This document shows, piece by piece, positions 1 to 6,780 of a stretch of DNA of 8,840 nt. Under the pieces are notes generated by a model, which searched no databases, was not told the origin of the DNA, and was given only the letters and a program-made list of their open reading frames with translations. The stretch's first letter is position 1. Each line of letters starts with the position of its first letter. The stretch spans positions 1 through 8,840 of the forward strand of contig JAKAAS010000048.1 of the NCBI GenBank assembly GCA_021802225.1, written 5' to 3'. This DNA is from Bacillota bacterium. GTDB taxonomy: Bacteria; Bacillota_E; Sulfobacillia; Sulfobacillales; Sulfobacillaceae. The position numbers were made by a program, and so were the translations under genes.

Positions 1-405
1 GTAGTAGTTCCGGTAGCGGCTGTTCGCCGGGGCGCGCCGGGCTCTTTGGAACCACGGGTGCTGGTCAGAAGTGTGGTTCATCACCAGTTCAGTGATGACT
101 TTCAAACCGAGGTCATGCGCCGTGCGAAGAAAGCGCCGGAAGTCGCGCAAGGTGCCGTAGGCCGGATGGATATTCATGTAGTCCGCGATATCATATCCGT
201 CGTCCTTCAGAGGCGAGGGGTAAAACGGCAACAGCCAGAGCGCGGTCACTCCCAATTCCGCCAGGTAGCTGAGTTTTTCGGTGAGCCCGGCAAAGTCGCC
301 AATACCGTCTCCATTGCTGTCGAAAAATGTGCGCACATGCAGTTCATAGATAATCGCGTCTTTATACCAGTCCTGGCGGTCGGTTTGAATGATCTCGGCT
401 TGCAT
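1..405 (-). CDS. treS: Trehalose synthase (maltose alpha-D-glucosyltransferase), N-terminal part, cut by window edge
   Basis: Seen: 135 codons from ATG at 405-403, running off the left edge in frame. The N-terminus reads [20 protein letters not shown]. It continues with [49 protein letters not shown] and [14 protein letters not shown], the first (beta/alpha)8 strands and conserved regions of GH13 enzymes. Known: this combination is typical of TreS, a cytoplasmic enzyme that interconverts trehalose and maltose by intramolecular transglycosylation; in the GlgE pathway it supplies maltose. The catalytic Asp/Glu/Asp lie beyond the visible part. The start overlaps the glgE stop (TAATG), and AGAGGGG just upstream is a good ribosome binding site, so translational coupling is likely. 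Inferred: function in one pathway with glgE. Whether treS is fused to a maltokinase, as in many bacteria, cannot be seen here. An oligo-1,6-glucosidase is a less likely alternative. Confidence 0.93.
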   Translation of the reverse strand, partial: MQAEIIQTDRQDWYKDAIIYELHVRTFFDSNGDGIGDFAGLTEKLSYLAELGVTALWLLPFYPSPLKDDGYDIADYMNIHPAYGTLRDFRRFLRTAHDLGLKVITELVMNHTSDQHPWFQRARRAPANSRYRNYY

Positions 406-2393
406 TATATCCCCTCTTCGGTCTCAATGCGAAAAATGTGGGCGTTATATCCCTGTGGGTGAAGCTCTACGTAATTATACGGTCCGGACCAGTGGTAGCG
501 CACATCGGTCAGGAGGTCATGGACCCAGTATGCACCCTCAGGCGGCAAACCCAGGGCCTGTAGGTCCAGGGCGGTCCACCCCGCCTGGGTGAACGTCTGG
601 TCCATATTCACCACCATGAGCAGTGCGCTCGACGGTTCGGGGCCGCGCTTGCTGTAGACCAGCAGCTGCGGGTTATCGATTCGGTGAAACACTAGAGAAT
701 TGTTGTTTTGCAGGGCGGTCTCGTGATGGCGGATGCGGTTGACCTTCCGGATAAGGTCTTGAATATTGGGAGTCTGGTGCAAGTCCCAGGTACGCACCTC
801 ATATTTCTCTGAGTGATCGTATTCTTCGCTGCCCGGAGTTATGGGAACATGTTCCAATAGCTCAAAGGCCGGTCCGTAAATCCCGTAGCTGGCGGCTAGC
901 GTCGCCGCCAAAACAAACCGGATGGCGAATGCGGCTGGCTTGCCGGTTTGCAGATATTCGGCTAGGATATCCGGTGTGTTCGGCCAAAAGTTTGGCCGGA
1001 AAAACTCTTTGACCTCTGTTCCGGTCAGTTCCATGAGATAAGTCCTCAAATCTGCCGCTGAGTTGCGCCAGGCAAAATAGGTGTAAGACTGGCTAAATCC
1101 GGCTTTGGATAGAGCATACATTAATTTCGGCCGGGTGAACGCTTCCGATAAAAATATCGCATTGGGATACTGCGCCTGAGTGCGGGTAATCAGCCATTCC
1201 CAGAAGGGAATCGGCTTGGTGTGCGGATTGTCCACCCGGAAAATGCGCACGCCCCGCTCTGCCCAGAACAAAATCACTTCCCACAGCCCTTCCCACAGCG
1301 CTGCCCAATCCTCCGTCTCGAAATTGAGCGGGTACACATCTTCATACTTTTTAGGGGGATTCTCCGCATACTGGATGCTGCCATCGGGGAAATGGCTGAA
1401 CCAGGATGGGTGCTCCTTTACCCAAGGATGGTCAGGCGAGCACTGCAAGGTCACATCCATCGCGAGTTCCATGCCCAGCTCCCCCACCCTGTGGTGAAAG
1501 TGGTCGAAGTCGTCCAGTGTGCCCAGGTGCGGGTCGAGCGCCGTATGCCCCCCAGCGCCGCTGCCAATCGCCCAGGGGCTTCCAGGGTCATCCGGCCCCG
1601 CGCTTATCCGGTTGTTGGCACCCTTGCGGTGCTGGGTCCCGATTGGGTGGATGGGGGGCAGGTAGACCACGTCAAATCCCAGGTCCGCCACATAGTTCAG
1701 AAAGGCCTCGCACTCCTTCAGCGTGCCGTAATCGCCGGAACGGCCGGGACAGGACCGTGGGAAGAACTCATACCAGGCGCCCGTCAGCGCTCGGGACCGG
1801 TCTACTTGCACGCGCAGTGCAGCAGATTTGCCCGCAAAACGGGGTCCCGGCACCCTGTCCATCAGCGCCATCAGTTCGTCCGATGCCGCAACCGCCGCCG
1901 ATTCGCTGACGTCGGCCGGCGAGGCGAGGATGGCCTGGATCTCCTCCAGCCGGTTCAAGTCGCCCACGAGAGTGCGCGGCAGTCCTCGCCTCTTTTTGTA
2001 AAGGCTGCGCCTGTCCCCCACCAGCTGCGCGCAGCGCGCCAATTCCCGCGGAATATCCTGGTTCAGCTCCCGCTTTTGATCGAACCGCTGGCGCCAGCTG
2101 GCAAACCCATCAATATACCCTTCCACCACATATTCGTAGACGCCTGGCGATCCGACCTCAAACTCCCCGCTATAGCGGTCATTGGCGAGTGGAACGAGAG
2201 GCACGTCATTCCAGGGCCCCCGTGGCATCTTGCGCCAGCGCAGTCTGCCCCTTACCACATCATGCCCGTCCGCAATCAGATCTGCCTCGACCGCCACCCG
2301 GTCCCCGGACACCCGTTTGATGGGAAACCGGCCGCAATCAACGGCTGGGCTGACGTTCAGAACCAGCACCCGCTCCTTGCCGTCTACCGCCAT
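405..2393 (-). CDS. glgE: Alpha-1,4-glucan:maltose-1-phosphate maltosyltransferase
   Basis: A full-length 662-residue protein, normal for GlgE (subfamily GH13_3). It transfers maltosyl units from alpha-maltose-1-phosphate to the non-reducing end of alpha-1,4-glucans in the cytoplasm. An N-terminal beta-sandwich (about 1-105) begins with [18 protein letters not shown], followed by a helical insertion (about 110-190) and the catalytic barrel. Visible GlgE signatures are PPIHPIG with HRKGANN (246-261), [10 protein letters not shown] (315-324) and [14 protein letters not shown] (345-358). They also include the nucleophile D388 in [10 protein letters not shown], the general acid E417 in FLSEAFTRP, and the third carboxylate D475 in NTPD. 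The C-terminal beta domain runs from about 560. The ATG start has AGGAG nine bases upstream, placed just after the stop of the GH57 gene. Nothing is broken or missing. A generic alpha-amylase is unlikely given the maltose-1-phosphate site motifs. Confidence 0.96.
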   Translation of the reverse strand: MAVDGKERVLVLNVSPAVDCGRFPIKRVSGDRVAVEADLIADGHDVVRGRLRWRKMPRGPWNDVPLVPLANDRYSGEFEVGSPGVYEYVVEGYIDGFASWRQRFDQKRELNQDIPRELARCAQLVGDRRSLYKKRRGLPRTLVGDLNRLEEIQAILASPADVSESAAVAASDELMALMDRVPGPRFAGKSAALRVQVDRSRALTGAWYEFFPRSCPGRSGDYGTLKECEAFLNYVADLGFDVVYLPPIHPIGTQHRKGANNRISAGPDDPGSPWAIGSGAGGHTALDPHLGTLDDFDHFHHRVGELGMELAMDVTLQCSPDHPWVKEHPSWFSHFPDGSIQYAENPPKKYEDVYPLNFETEDWAALWEGLWEVILFWAERGVRIFRVDNPHTKPIPFWEWLITRTQAQYPNAIFLSEAFTRPKLMYALSKAGFSQSYTYFAWRNSAADLRTYLMELTGTEVKEFFRPNFWPNTPDILAEYLQTGKPAAFAIRFVLAATLAASYGIYGPAFELLEHVPITPGSEEYDHSEKYEVRTWDLHQTPNIQDLIRKVNRIRHHETALQNNNSLVFHRIDNPQLLVYSKRGPEPSSALLMVVNMDQTFTQAGWTALDLQALGLPPEGAYWVHDLLTDVRYHWSGPYNYVELHPQGYNAHIFRIETEEGI

Positions 2394-2408
2394 CGCATCT
2401 CTCTCCTC

Positions 2409-4826
2409 TCAGTGTGTGTCCTGCTCACCCGAATGAATCATGAGCATCCTCTCAAGTTGGGCTAAACGCTCATTCCACAAGGTACCCGGATGCTGGACCG
2501 TGCGCCCTTGCCCTATGTGGAACACCGCGAGTTGGGCGGTGCGCAGGTCGATTTGCATAGGGAGGCTGTAGGCAATGCGGACCCCTCTGGCCAAATCCGC
2601 CAGCCCTTCAACCCGCTCCGGATGTAACAGGACGTTGCCCGCGAGGTGCTTGACAAACCGGGCGAAGCCGTCCATGAGATCCTGGCCGTCGCGCCAGATA
2701 TCCCACTCCACAGCGTCTTGCACCCACCGTTCAATCTCGTCAAACCGCGCGGGGTCACGGGTCAGTTCTTCGCCCAGGCTGGTGCGGATGGCAATCGCCG
2801 CAGCGCCCCGGAATACGTCGGGGATATTCTGGCCCATATCTTTGAGAAATCGCATGAGGGGAATGGTGCGTTCGTAATTCTGGCGGTGGGCCTGGATGGC
2901 GTCGGCAAAGGCATCACGGACAAGCTGGCGGATGACCGTCTCCTGCTCATCCCTGAACAACTGGCGCAGGGAATGGGTTTTCCCATGGAAAAACTGGTCC
3001 AGCAGGCGGATCACCTCAGGAAAGTCAGACGTGTCGAAAGCCTGGCCGGCCTGGTTTACCACCGCATCGAAACGCTCCGCCTCCGCGCCGGCCTGCACTC
3101 CCGCTGTCACATTATGGTCGCCGAGGTGCAGCACGGCAAACACATAGCTGCGTTGCGCTAGAGTGATTTGAGACTGGACCCTGACCCTGCCGCTTGCCAT
3201 TTTGACCGTTCCCGCGCGCCACATCCGGTCTCCCTCAAGCTGGACATCGTAACAATAGATCTGGGTGAGAGGCAGGCTCTCTTCCACCGTGAGGACATGC
3301 ATGAGGCTGTAGTGCAAGGCGACCCGGGCCAAGTCGAGCTGCCTCGGCAGAACTTGCTCCGCAAAGATGCGCCTGCCGCTGTCACCGGTGTCGTTAGACG
3401 AAGCCTTAGCCAGAATCGCGGTGAACATTTCAGAGAGCGGGACGTCAAAAAGCCCCTCCGCCAACTGGATGGCCCTGGCCGCGTACTTCATCACCTGCAC
3501 CGACTCCAACCCGGCGATGTCATCAAAAAACCAGCCGCAACTCGTGTACATGAGCAGAAGCTGCCGGGACAGTTCCATCACTTCCAACGCCCGGACTTTG
3601 CCGTCAGCGGTCAGGGGCGCCCTTTGGTGCTCCTTGAGAAAATCGTCCACCTGCTCAGGGGTGCGGTTCAGTATCACGTCGATATAGCTGTCGCGCGCCG
3701 CCCAGAAATCTTTGGCCCACAGGCCGCCCTCGGCGGAAATGAGGGGGGCGGCCGCATCGCGCAGGTAATCCATGGCTTCGCGCAGGGGGGCCCGCCACTT
3801 CTGGTTCCACCCCGGGTGCAGCCCAGACTGGCAGCTGCAGTCGCTCTGCCAGCGTTCGATGCCGTGCGCACAGCTCCATGAGGTGTTTTCTAGAATTTCA
3901 GCCTGCCACACGGGGGGATTCACAGACAGGTACTCCCCATAATTTGTCAGCGCGACATCCGGAGCCTGGTCAATCACGTCGAGGGCATACGCCAGCGCCA
4001 TCTCCCCAAACCGGTGGTGGTGGCCGTAAGATTCCCCATCCGTCGCAATATTGATGAGCTGGCTGTCCGCGGCGCTGCCGGAAAACGCCCCGGCAAGCCT
4101 GGAGGCGAAATAGGCCCCATTGTTGAGCAGTCCCTCAAATGCCACCGCCCGCGACAATTCTGCATGGTAAAAGAACACGGTGATGGAGCGCTTGCCTTGC
4201 AGCATAACCTGGTACGGGCGTGTCGTATCCAGAGCTGCGGGCGCAACGTCATGCCACTGGAGGGTCCTAGGGTCTTGCACGCGGTGTATCTGCTCGGGGC
4301 TTAAAATCGTAAAGAGAATCCCATGCTTTGCCAGGAGGTTCAGTGTCTCATAATCCACTGCCGTTTCGGCCAGCCACATGCCTTCGGGACGGCGGCCAAA
4401 CCGGGCAGTGAAGTCGCGAATTCCCCAGATGATTTCGGTCTCCTTGTCCCGCGAGGATGCGAGCGGCATAATGATGTGGTTGTACACCTGGGCAATAGCC
4501 GAGCCGTGGCCGCTGTAGCGGGCCTGGCTCTTGGTGTCGGCAGCGATGATGGCCTGATAGGTGTCCGGGTCGCTGTGCGCGAGCCAAGCCAGCAAGGTTG
4601 GCCCAAAGTTGAAGCTGATACGCGAATAATTGTTCGCCACTGCGCGCAGATATCCCTTGTCGTCCAGTATCCGGGCATGGGCATTAGGGGCGTAGCACTC
4701 ATCCGTAATACGCTGGTTCCAGTCATGGTAAGGTTTGGCGGACTCTTCCCGCTCCACACTCTCAAGCCAAGGATTTTCCCGCGGCGGCTGATAAAAATGG
4801 CCGTGAATAGTTATAAAACGGTTAAT
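2409..4826 (-). CDS. GH57 glycoside hydrolase with C-terminal DUF3536-type region (ATT start proposed)
   Basis: Proposed 805-residue protein starting at ATT 4826-4824. Seen: HGHFYQPPRENPWLE (8-22) is GH57 conserved region 1. GMWLAETAVD (149-158) holds the probable nucleophile E154, and ATDGESYGHHH (261-271) holds the probable acid D263. NTSWSCAHG and ERWQSDCSC follow near 315-332. The last 280 or so residues are mostly helical and correspond to the DUF3536 region of this family, whose members are usually about 800 residues. Known: GH57 enzymes are retaining, mostly alpha-glucan-acting (amylases, 4-alpha-glucanotransferases, branching enzymes); the substrate of this subgroup is, to my knowledge, not established. 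No signal peptide is visible, so it is probably cytoplasmic. As first gene of an operon with glgE and treS it may trim, transfer or branch alpha-glucan (inference). A GTG start at 4757 would remove region 1 and is disfavoured. Confidence 0.9.
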   Translation of the reverse strand: MNRFITIHGHFYQPPRENPWLESVEREESAKPYHDWNQRITDECYAPNAHARILDDKGYLRAVANNYSRISFNFGPTLLAWLAHSDPDTYQAIIAADTKSQARYSGHGSAIAQVYNHIIMPLASSRDKETEIIWGIRDFTARFGRRPEGMWLAETAVDYETLNLLAKHGILFTILSPEQIHRVQDPRTLQWHDVAPAALDTTRPYQVMLQGKRSITVFFYHAELSRAVAFEGLLNNGAYFASRLAGAFSGSAADSQLINIATDGESYGHHHRFGEMALAYALDVIDQAPDVALTNYGEYLSVNPPVWQAEILENTSWSCAHGIERWQSDCSCQSGLHPGWNQKWRAPLREAMDYLRDAAAPLISAEGGLWAKDFWAARDSYIDVILNRTPEQVDDFLKEHQRAPLTADGKVRALEVMELSRQLLLMYTSCGWFFDDIAGLESVQVMKYAARAIQLAEGLFDVPLSEMFTAILAKASSNDTGDSGRRIFAEQVLPRQLDLARVALHYSLMHVLTVEESLPLTQIYCYDVQLEGDRMWRAGTVKMASGRVRVQSQITLAQRSYVFAVLHLGDHNVTAGVQAGAEAERFDAVVNQAGQAFDTSDFPEVIRLLDQFFHGKTHSLRQLFRDEQETVIRQLVRDAFADAIQAHRQNYERTIPLMRFLKDMGQNIPDVFRGAAAIAIRTSLGEELTRDPARFDEIERWVQDAVEWDIWRDGQDLMDGFARFVKHLAGNVLLHPERVEGLADLARGVRIAYSLPMQIDLRTAQLAVFHIGQGRTVQHPGTLWNERLAQLERMLMIHSGEQDTH

Positions 4827-4839
4827 GCGCTCTCACCTC
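4824..4839 (-). promoter_or_regulatory. Ribosome binding site and ATT initiation codon of the GH57 gene
   Basis: On the minus strand GAGGTGA (4839-4833) is a strong Shine-Dalgarno sequence, six bases before ATT (4826-4824). The same seven bases contain an in-frame TGA (4835-4833), so no start in this frame can lie further upstream. Between that stop and GTG 4757 there is no ATG, GTG or TTG. Yet these codons read NRFITIHGHFYQPPRENPW, the conserved N-terminus of this family. ATT is therefore the best start, decoded as methionine. A base error turning ATG into ATT is the main alternative. Confidence 0.75.
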
Positions 4840-4884
4840 GATAACCCGATTTCTTTCTTATGTGCTGTGCGGCGAGCGTCTGGC

Positions 4885-4898
4885 TGGACCTTAGTCCA
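4885..4898. promoter_or_regulatory. Short palindrome, possible operator
   Basis: TGGAC-CTTA-GTCCA forms a 5-bp inverted repeat with a 4-base centre, about 60 bases upstream of the GH57 start and just downstream of the weak minus-strand -10 candidate. It could be a repressor half-site pair for the glucan operon. A match this short can arise by chance, and no regulator gene is present in the window. Confidence 0.2.
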
Positions 4899-4968
4899 CG
4901 GACACGGCGCTGTGAATGCACATTGACATGACTATGGTATCACAACCGCGATCGTGCAGTCTGCGCGC

Positions 4969-5029
4969 CGCCCGGCAGAAAAAAATGAGTGATCCCCTGT
5001 CGAGCCAATGAACAGGCCGGGCGTTTTTT
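4969..5029 (+). terminator. Terminator-like hairpin with T6 tract upstream of the transporter promoter
   Basis: Arms CGCCCGGC (4969-4976) and GCCGGGCG (5016-5023) pair perfectly over 8 bp. An inner stem CTGT/ACAG (4997-5000/5012-5015) folds inside the long loop, and TTTTTT follows at 5024-5029. Read on the plus strand this resembles an intrinsic terminator, ending five bases before the -35 box of the transporter. It would insulate that promoter from upstream plus-strand transcription, although no plus-strand gene lies immediately upstream. The long loop makes it less typical. A run of seven A (4979-4985) gives a T7 run on the other strand. Confidence 0.45.
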
Positions 5030-5033
5030 CTCT

Positions 5034-5063
5034 TTGATTCGCTGCCCCAGCTTGTTCTATAAT
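5034..5063 (+). promoter_or_regulatory. Sigma-A type promoter of the MFS transporter
   Basis: TTGATT (5034-5039) and a perfect TATAAT (5058-5063) are separated by 18 bases, the housekeeping sigma-70/sigma-A arrangement. The predicted transcript start is near 5070, which gives a leader of nearly 300 nt before the probable TTG start at 5367. It is the best promoter match in the window on either strand. Confidence 0.75.
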
Positions 5064-5069
5064 AGTGAG

Positions 5070-5366
5070 TGTCCATTTTCGGAATTCTGCACATATTTGG
5101 CGCCGGATTGAAGAATTTCCGCGTCAAATGCCGCATCATCATGACCCCGGTCGTGGGCGGGCAAACCGTGTGCAATTTCCCGGACGGCTTATTTTCAATA
5201 ACTCAAGCACCCTCCCTTTCGTGCGCCAAACGCCATCATAAGGTGTCAGATGGGTCGGTAATTCCGCTTAATAGTGCGAAGTTTCAATATTTTATTAATT
5301 CTGGTCCTGCCTCGCGAATTTTTGGCAGGACTAACCGGAAGATACCGGCAAAGGGGGACGCTGACA
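5070..5366 (+). promoter_or_regulatory. Long structured 5' leader of the MFS transporter mRNA
   Basis: About 297 nt between the predicted transcript start and the TTG codon. Visible structure: (1) ATTTGGCGC (5095-5103) pairs with GCGTCAAAT (5121-5129), one G-U, with an inner GGA/TCC pairing. (2) GCAC/GTGC (5207-5210/5221-5224) displays the loop CCTCCCTTTC. (3) GTCCTGCC (5304-5311) pairs perfectly with GGCAGGAC (5324-5331). (4) CCGG/CCGG flanks AAGATA just before the ribosome binding site. The loop of (2) is complementary to the Shine-Dalgarno sequence. I could not match it to a known riboswitch: there is no cobalamin box, no T-box antiterminator consensus, and no terminator U-tract before the gene. 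Regulation by translation is inferred from structure only. Confidence 0.45.
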
Positions 5367-5369
5367 TTG
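5350..5369 (+). promoter_or_regulatory. Ribosome binding site and TTG start of the MFS transporter
   Basis: AAAGGGGG (5350-5357) is followed nine bases later by TTG (5367-5369). This is the only good Shine-Dalgarno/start pair near the point where family homology begins. The upstream GTG at 5274 lacks a ribosome binding site. The 31 extra residues it would add look unlike a transporter N-terminus, and their codons overlap the perfect leader hairpin at 5304-5331. Confidence 0.7.
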
Positions 5370-6668
5370 GATTCATCCAGTCGGACAAATTACCGCACAG
5401 CGCCGCGCCAGCGGTGGACCAGAATTATACCTGTCGCTTTCCTGATGTACACTATTGGATTTATGGACCGTATCAACATTGGATTCGGATTCAGCGGCAT
5501 GGAGAAAAGCCTGAGCACCACCGCTACCATGGCGGGACTGGCTGGAGGCATTTTCTTCTTTGGCTATCTTTTTTTGCAGATCCCGGGCGGCCACTGGGGA
5601 GTGAACTGGAGCGCTAAAAAATTCGTCACCATCTCCCTCCTATTCTGGGCCGTGTTTGCCATACTGACAGGAGCGGTTCAAAATGTTCCGGAACTGCTGA
5701 CGGTGCGCTTTTTGCTAGGGGTGGCGGAAGGCGGGGTATGGCCGGCCACACTGGCCCTGTTAGCCAAATGGTTTCCCCTCGACGAGCGGGCCCGGGCTAA
5801 TTCTTACTGGATGTTCTGCCTTCCCGTGGCTGCCATCATCATGTCCCCAGTGGCTGGCCTCATTCTGGCCCACATGTCGTGGCGCTGGCTATTTTACCTT
5901 GAAGGGCTGCCTGCTCTGATTTGGGCCGGGGTATGGTGGATATTCATTGATGATTCCCCCGAAACTGCGAAGTGGCTGAGTACGGAAGAACGCGACTATC
6001 TTCGGGCCAAATTCGCCGAGGACGCCAAAACCCTGCGCCCAGTGGCGGATAATTGGCGCAAGGCCTTCGTGAATGGACAGGTCTGGCTGTTGGTGGCCGT
6101 CTATTTTCTAGGAGTCACCGGCCTCTACGGAGTGACCTTGTGGATGCCGACGATCGTCAAAAACCTCTCGTCCCTCGGCCCTACAGGCGTAGGGCTGCTC
6201 AGCACCCTGCCGTACATCGTGGCCGTACTGGCCCTGTGGCTCAACTCGAAGCATTCTGACCGCACGGGAGAGCGCAAGTGGCATATCGCCATACCGCTGA
6301 TAGCGGCGGGAGTCTCCCTCCTGCTCTCCGCGGCAGTGGGCACGTCCAGCCCCGTTCTCGCCATGATCTTCCTTTCCCTGACAGAAGCGGGCGTCATGGC
6401 ATTTCTGGGCGTCTTCTGGACCCTCCCGCCCCTGATTGTCGGACCCAATGCCTTGGGATCATCCATGGGACTGATTAACGGTCTGGGAAACCTGGGGGGT
6501 TTCCTTGGCCCGTTCATGGTCGGATACCTGCTGACGGTCAGCCATAACAGCATGTTTGCCGGACTGGCCTTCATGACGGTGCTGCTGGTTCTGGGCGGTG
6601 TTCTTATTCTGGGAGCTCAGTACCGCATGGGCGCCGGACCGGACTTGGCCTCCAGCTCACTGAACTAG
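5367..6668 (+). CDS. MFS transporter, anion:cation symporter (ACS) type
   Basis: 433 residues from the TTG start, normal for this family. It is an inner-membrane secondary transporter with about 12 predicted transmembrane helices. The short basic N-terminus leads into helix 1 and the ACS signature FMDRINIGFGF (33-43). Other hallmarks are FFGYLFLQIPGG (64-75), RFLLGVAEGGVWP (114-126), SWRWLFYLEGLPA (171-183), the cytoplasmic IDDSPETAKWLSTEER (194-209), and the basic loop HSDRTGERK (296-304) between the middle helices of the C-terminal half. Known: ACS members import organic anions such as sugar acids, phthalate, tartrate or pantothenate, usually with H+ or Na+. The substrate here cannot be read from sequence, and no catabolic gene lies beside it. 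It stands as a single gene with its own promoter and structured leader, and ends in a convergent hairpin. An extended 464-residue form from GTG 5274 is possible but unlikely. Confidence 0.88.
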   Translation: MDSSSRTNYRTAPRQRWTRIIPVAFLMYTIGFMDRINIGFGFSGMEKSLSTTATMAGLAGGIFFFGYLFLQIPGGHWGVNWSAKKFVTISLLFWAVFAILTGAVQNVPELLTVRFLLGVAEGGVWPATLALLAKWFPLDERARANSYWMFCLPVAAIIMSPVAGLILAHMSWRWLFYLEGLPALIWAGVWWIFIDDSPETAKWLSTEERDYLRAKFAEDAKTLRPVADNWRKAFVNGQVWLLVAVYFLGVTGLYGVTLWMPTIVKNLSSLGPTGVGLLSTLPYIVAVLALWLNSKHSDRTGERKWHIAIPLIAAGVSLLLSAAVGTSSPVLAMIFLSLTEAGVMAFLGVFWTLPPLIVGPNALGSSMGLINGLGNLGGFLGPFMVGYLLTVSHNSMFAGLAFMTVLLVLGGVLILGAQYRMGAGPDLASSSLN

Positions 6669-6721
6669 GACGGGCAGGTTTTGTTCCCCGCCTCCCCGCC
6701 AAGCTCCGCATTCTTGAAATA

Positions 6722-6765
6722 TGAAGGAGGCAGGGACAGCCGAAAAGCTGTCCCTGCCTCCTTCA
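6722..6765. terminator. Perfect hairpin between convergent genes, probable bidirectional terminator
   Basis: GAAGGAGGCAGGGACAGC (6723-6740) and its exact reverse complement (6747-6764) form an 18-bp stem, 19 bp with the flanking T-A pair, around the 6-base loop CGAAAA. It sits between the ends of the plus-strand transporter and minus-strand cbiA, where a shared terminator is expected. There is no T-run after it on the plus strand and only ATATTTC on the minus strand. It may therefore act with Rho, or protect 3' ends from exonucleases, rather than as a classical intrinsic terminator. Confidence 0.65.
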
Positions 6766-6780
6766 CTGATCCCTTTGGCC

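Larger units (their letters stand above)
4827..5366. other. 540-base divergent intergenic region
   Basis: Region between the GH57 operon (minus) and the MFS transporter (plus). The half nearest the GH57 gene holds a short palindrome (4885-4898), a terminator-like hairpin (4969-5029) and no convincing minus-strand promoter. The best minus-strand candidate is an extended -10, TG-A-TACCAT (4942-4934), without a matching -35 box, about 100 bases before the ATT start. The half nearest the transporter holds a clear plus-strand promoter and a leader of about 300 nt. Open frames here (for example from 5069) have unnatural composition, match no family I know, and run on as a shadow of the transporter gene. 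I see no protein-coding gene. Confidence 0.7.

Noticed and set aside
1221..2465. A 414-codon open frame on the plus strand opposite glgE
   Set aside because: It is antisense to a glgE whose catalytic motifs are all intact. The translated product has no recognisable domain and a composition typical of a shadow frame in GC-rich DNA. No ribosome binding site or promoter supports it.
3168..3881. A 237-codon plus-strand open frame opposite the GH57 gene
   Set aside because: A shadow of the GH57 coding sequence, with no family resemblance and no initiation signals.
4923..4928. A perfect TTGACA -35 hexamer on the plus strand
   Set aside because: No -10-like hexamer follows at 15-19 bases (the sequence there is CCGCGA-like), so it is probably chance.
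5070..5366. Cobalamin riboswitch or T-box in the transporter leader, suggested by nearby cbiA
   Set aside because: No B12-box or T-box antiterminator consensus is visible, and cbiA is on the other strand, transcribed toward this region from the right.
5069..5617. A 182-codon plus-strand open frame beginning at the promoter
   Set aside because: Its GTG lies at the predicted transcript start with no leader or ribosome binding site, its sequence resembles no protein family, and it runs into the transporter gene in another frame.
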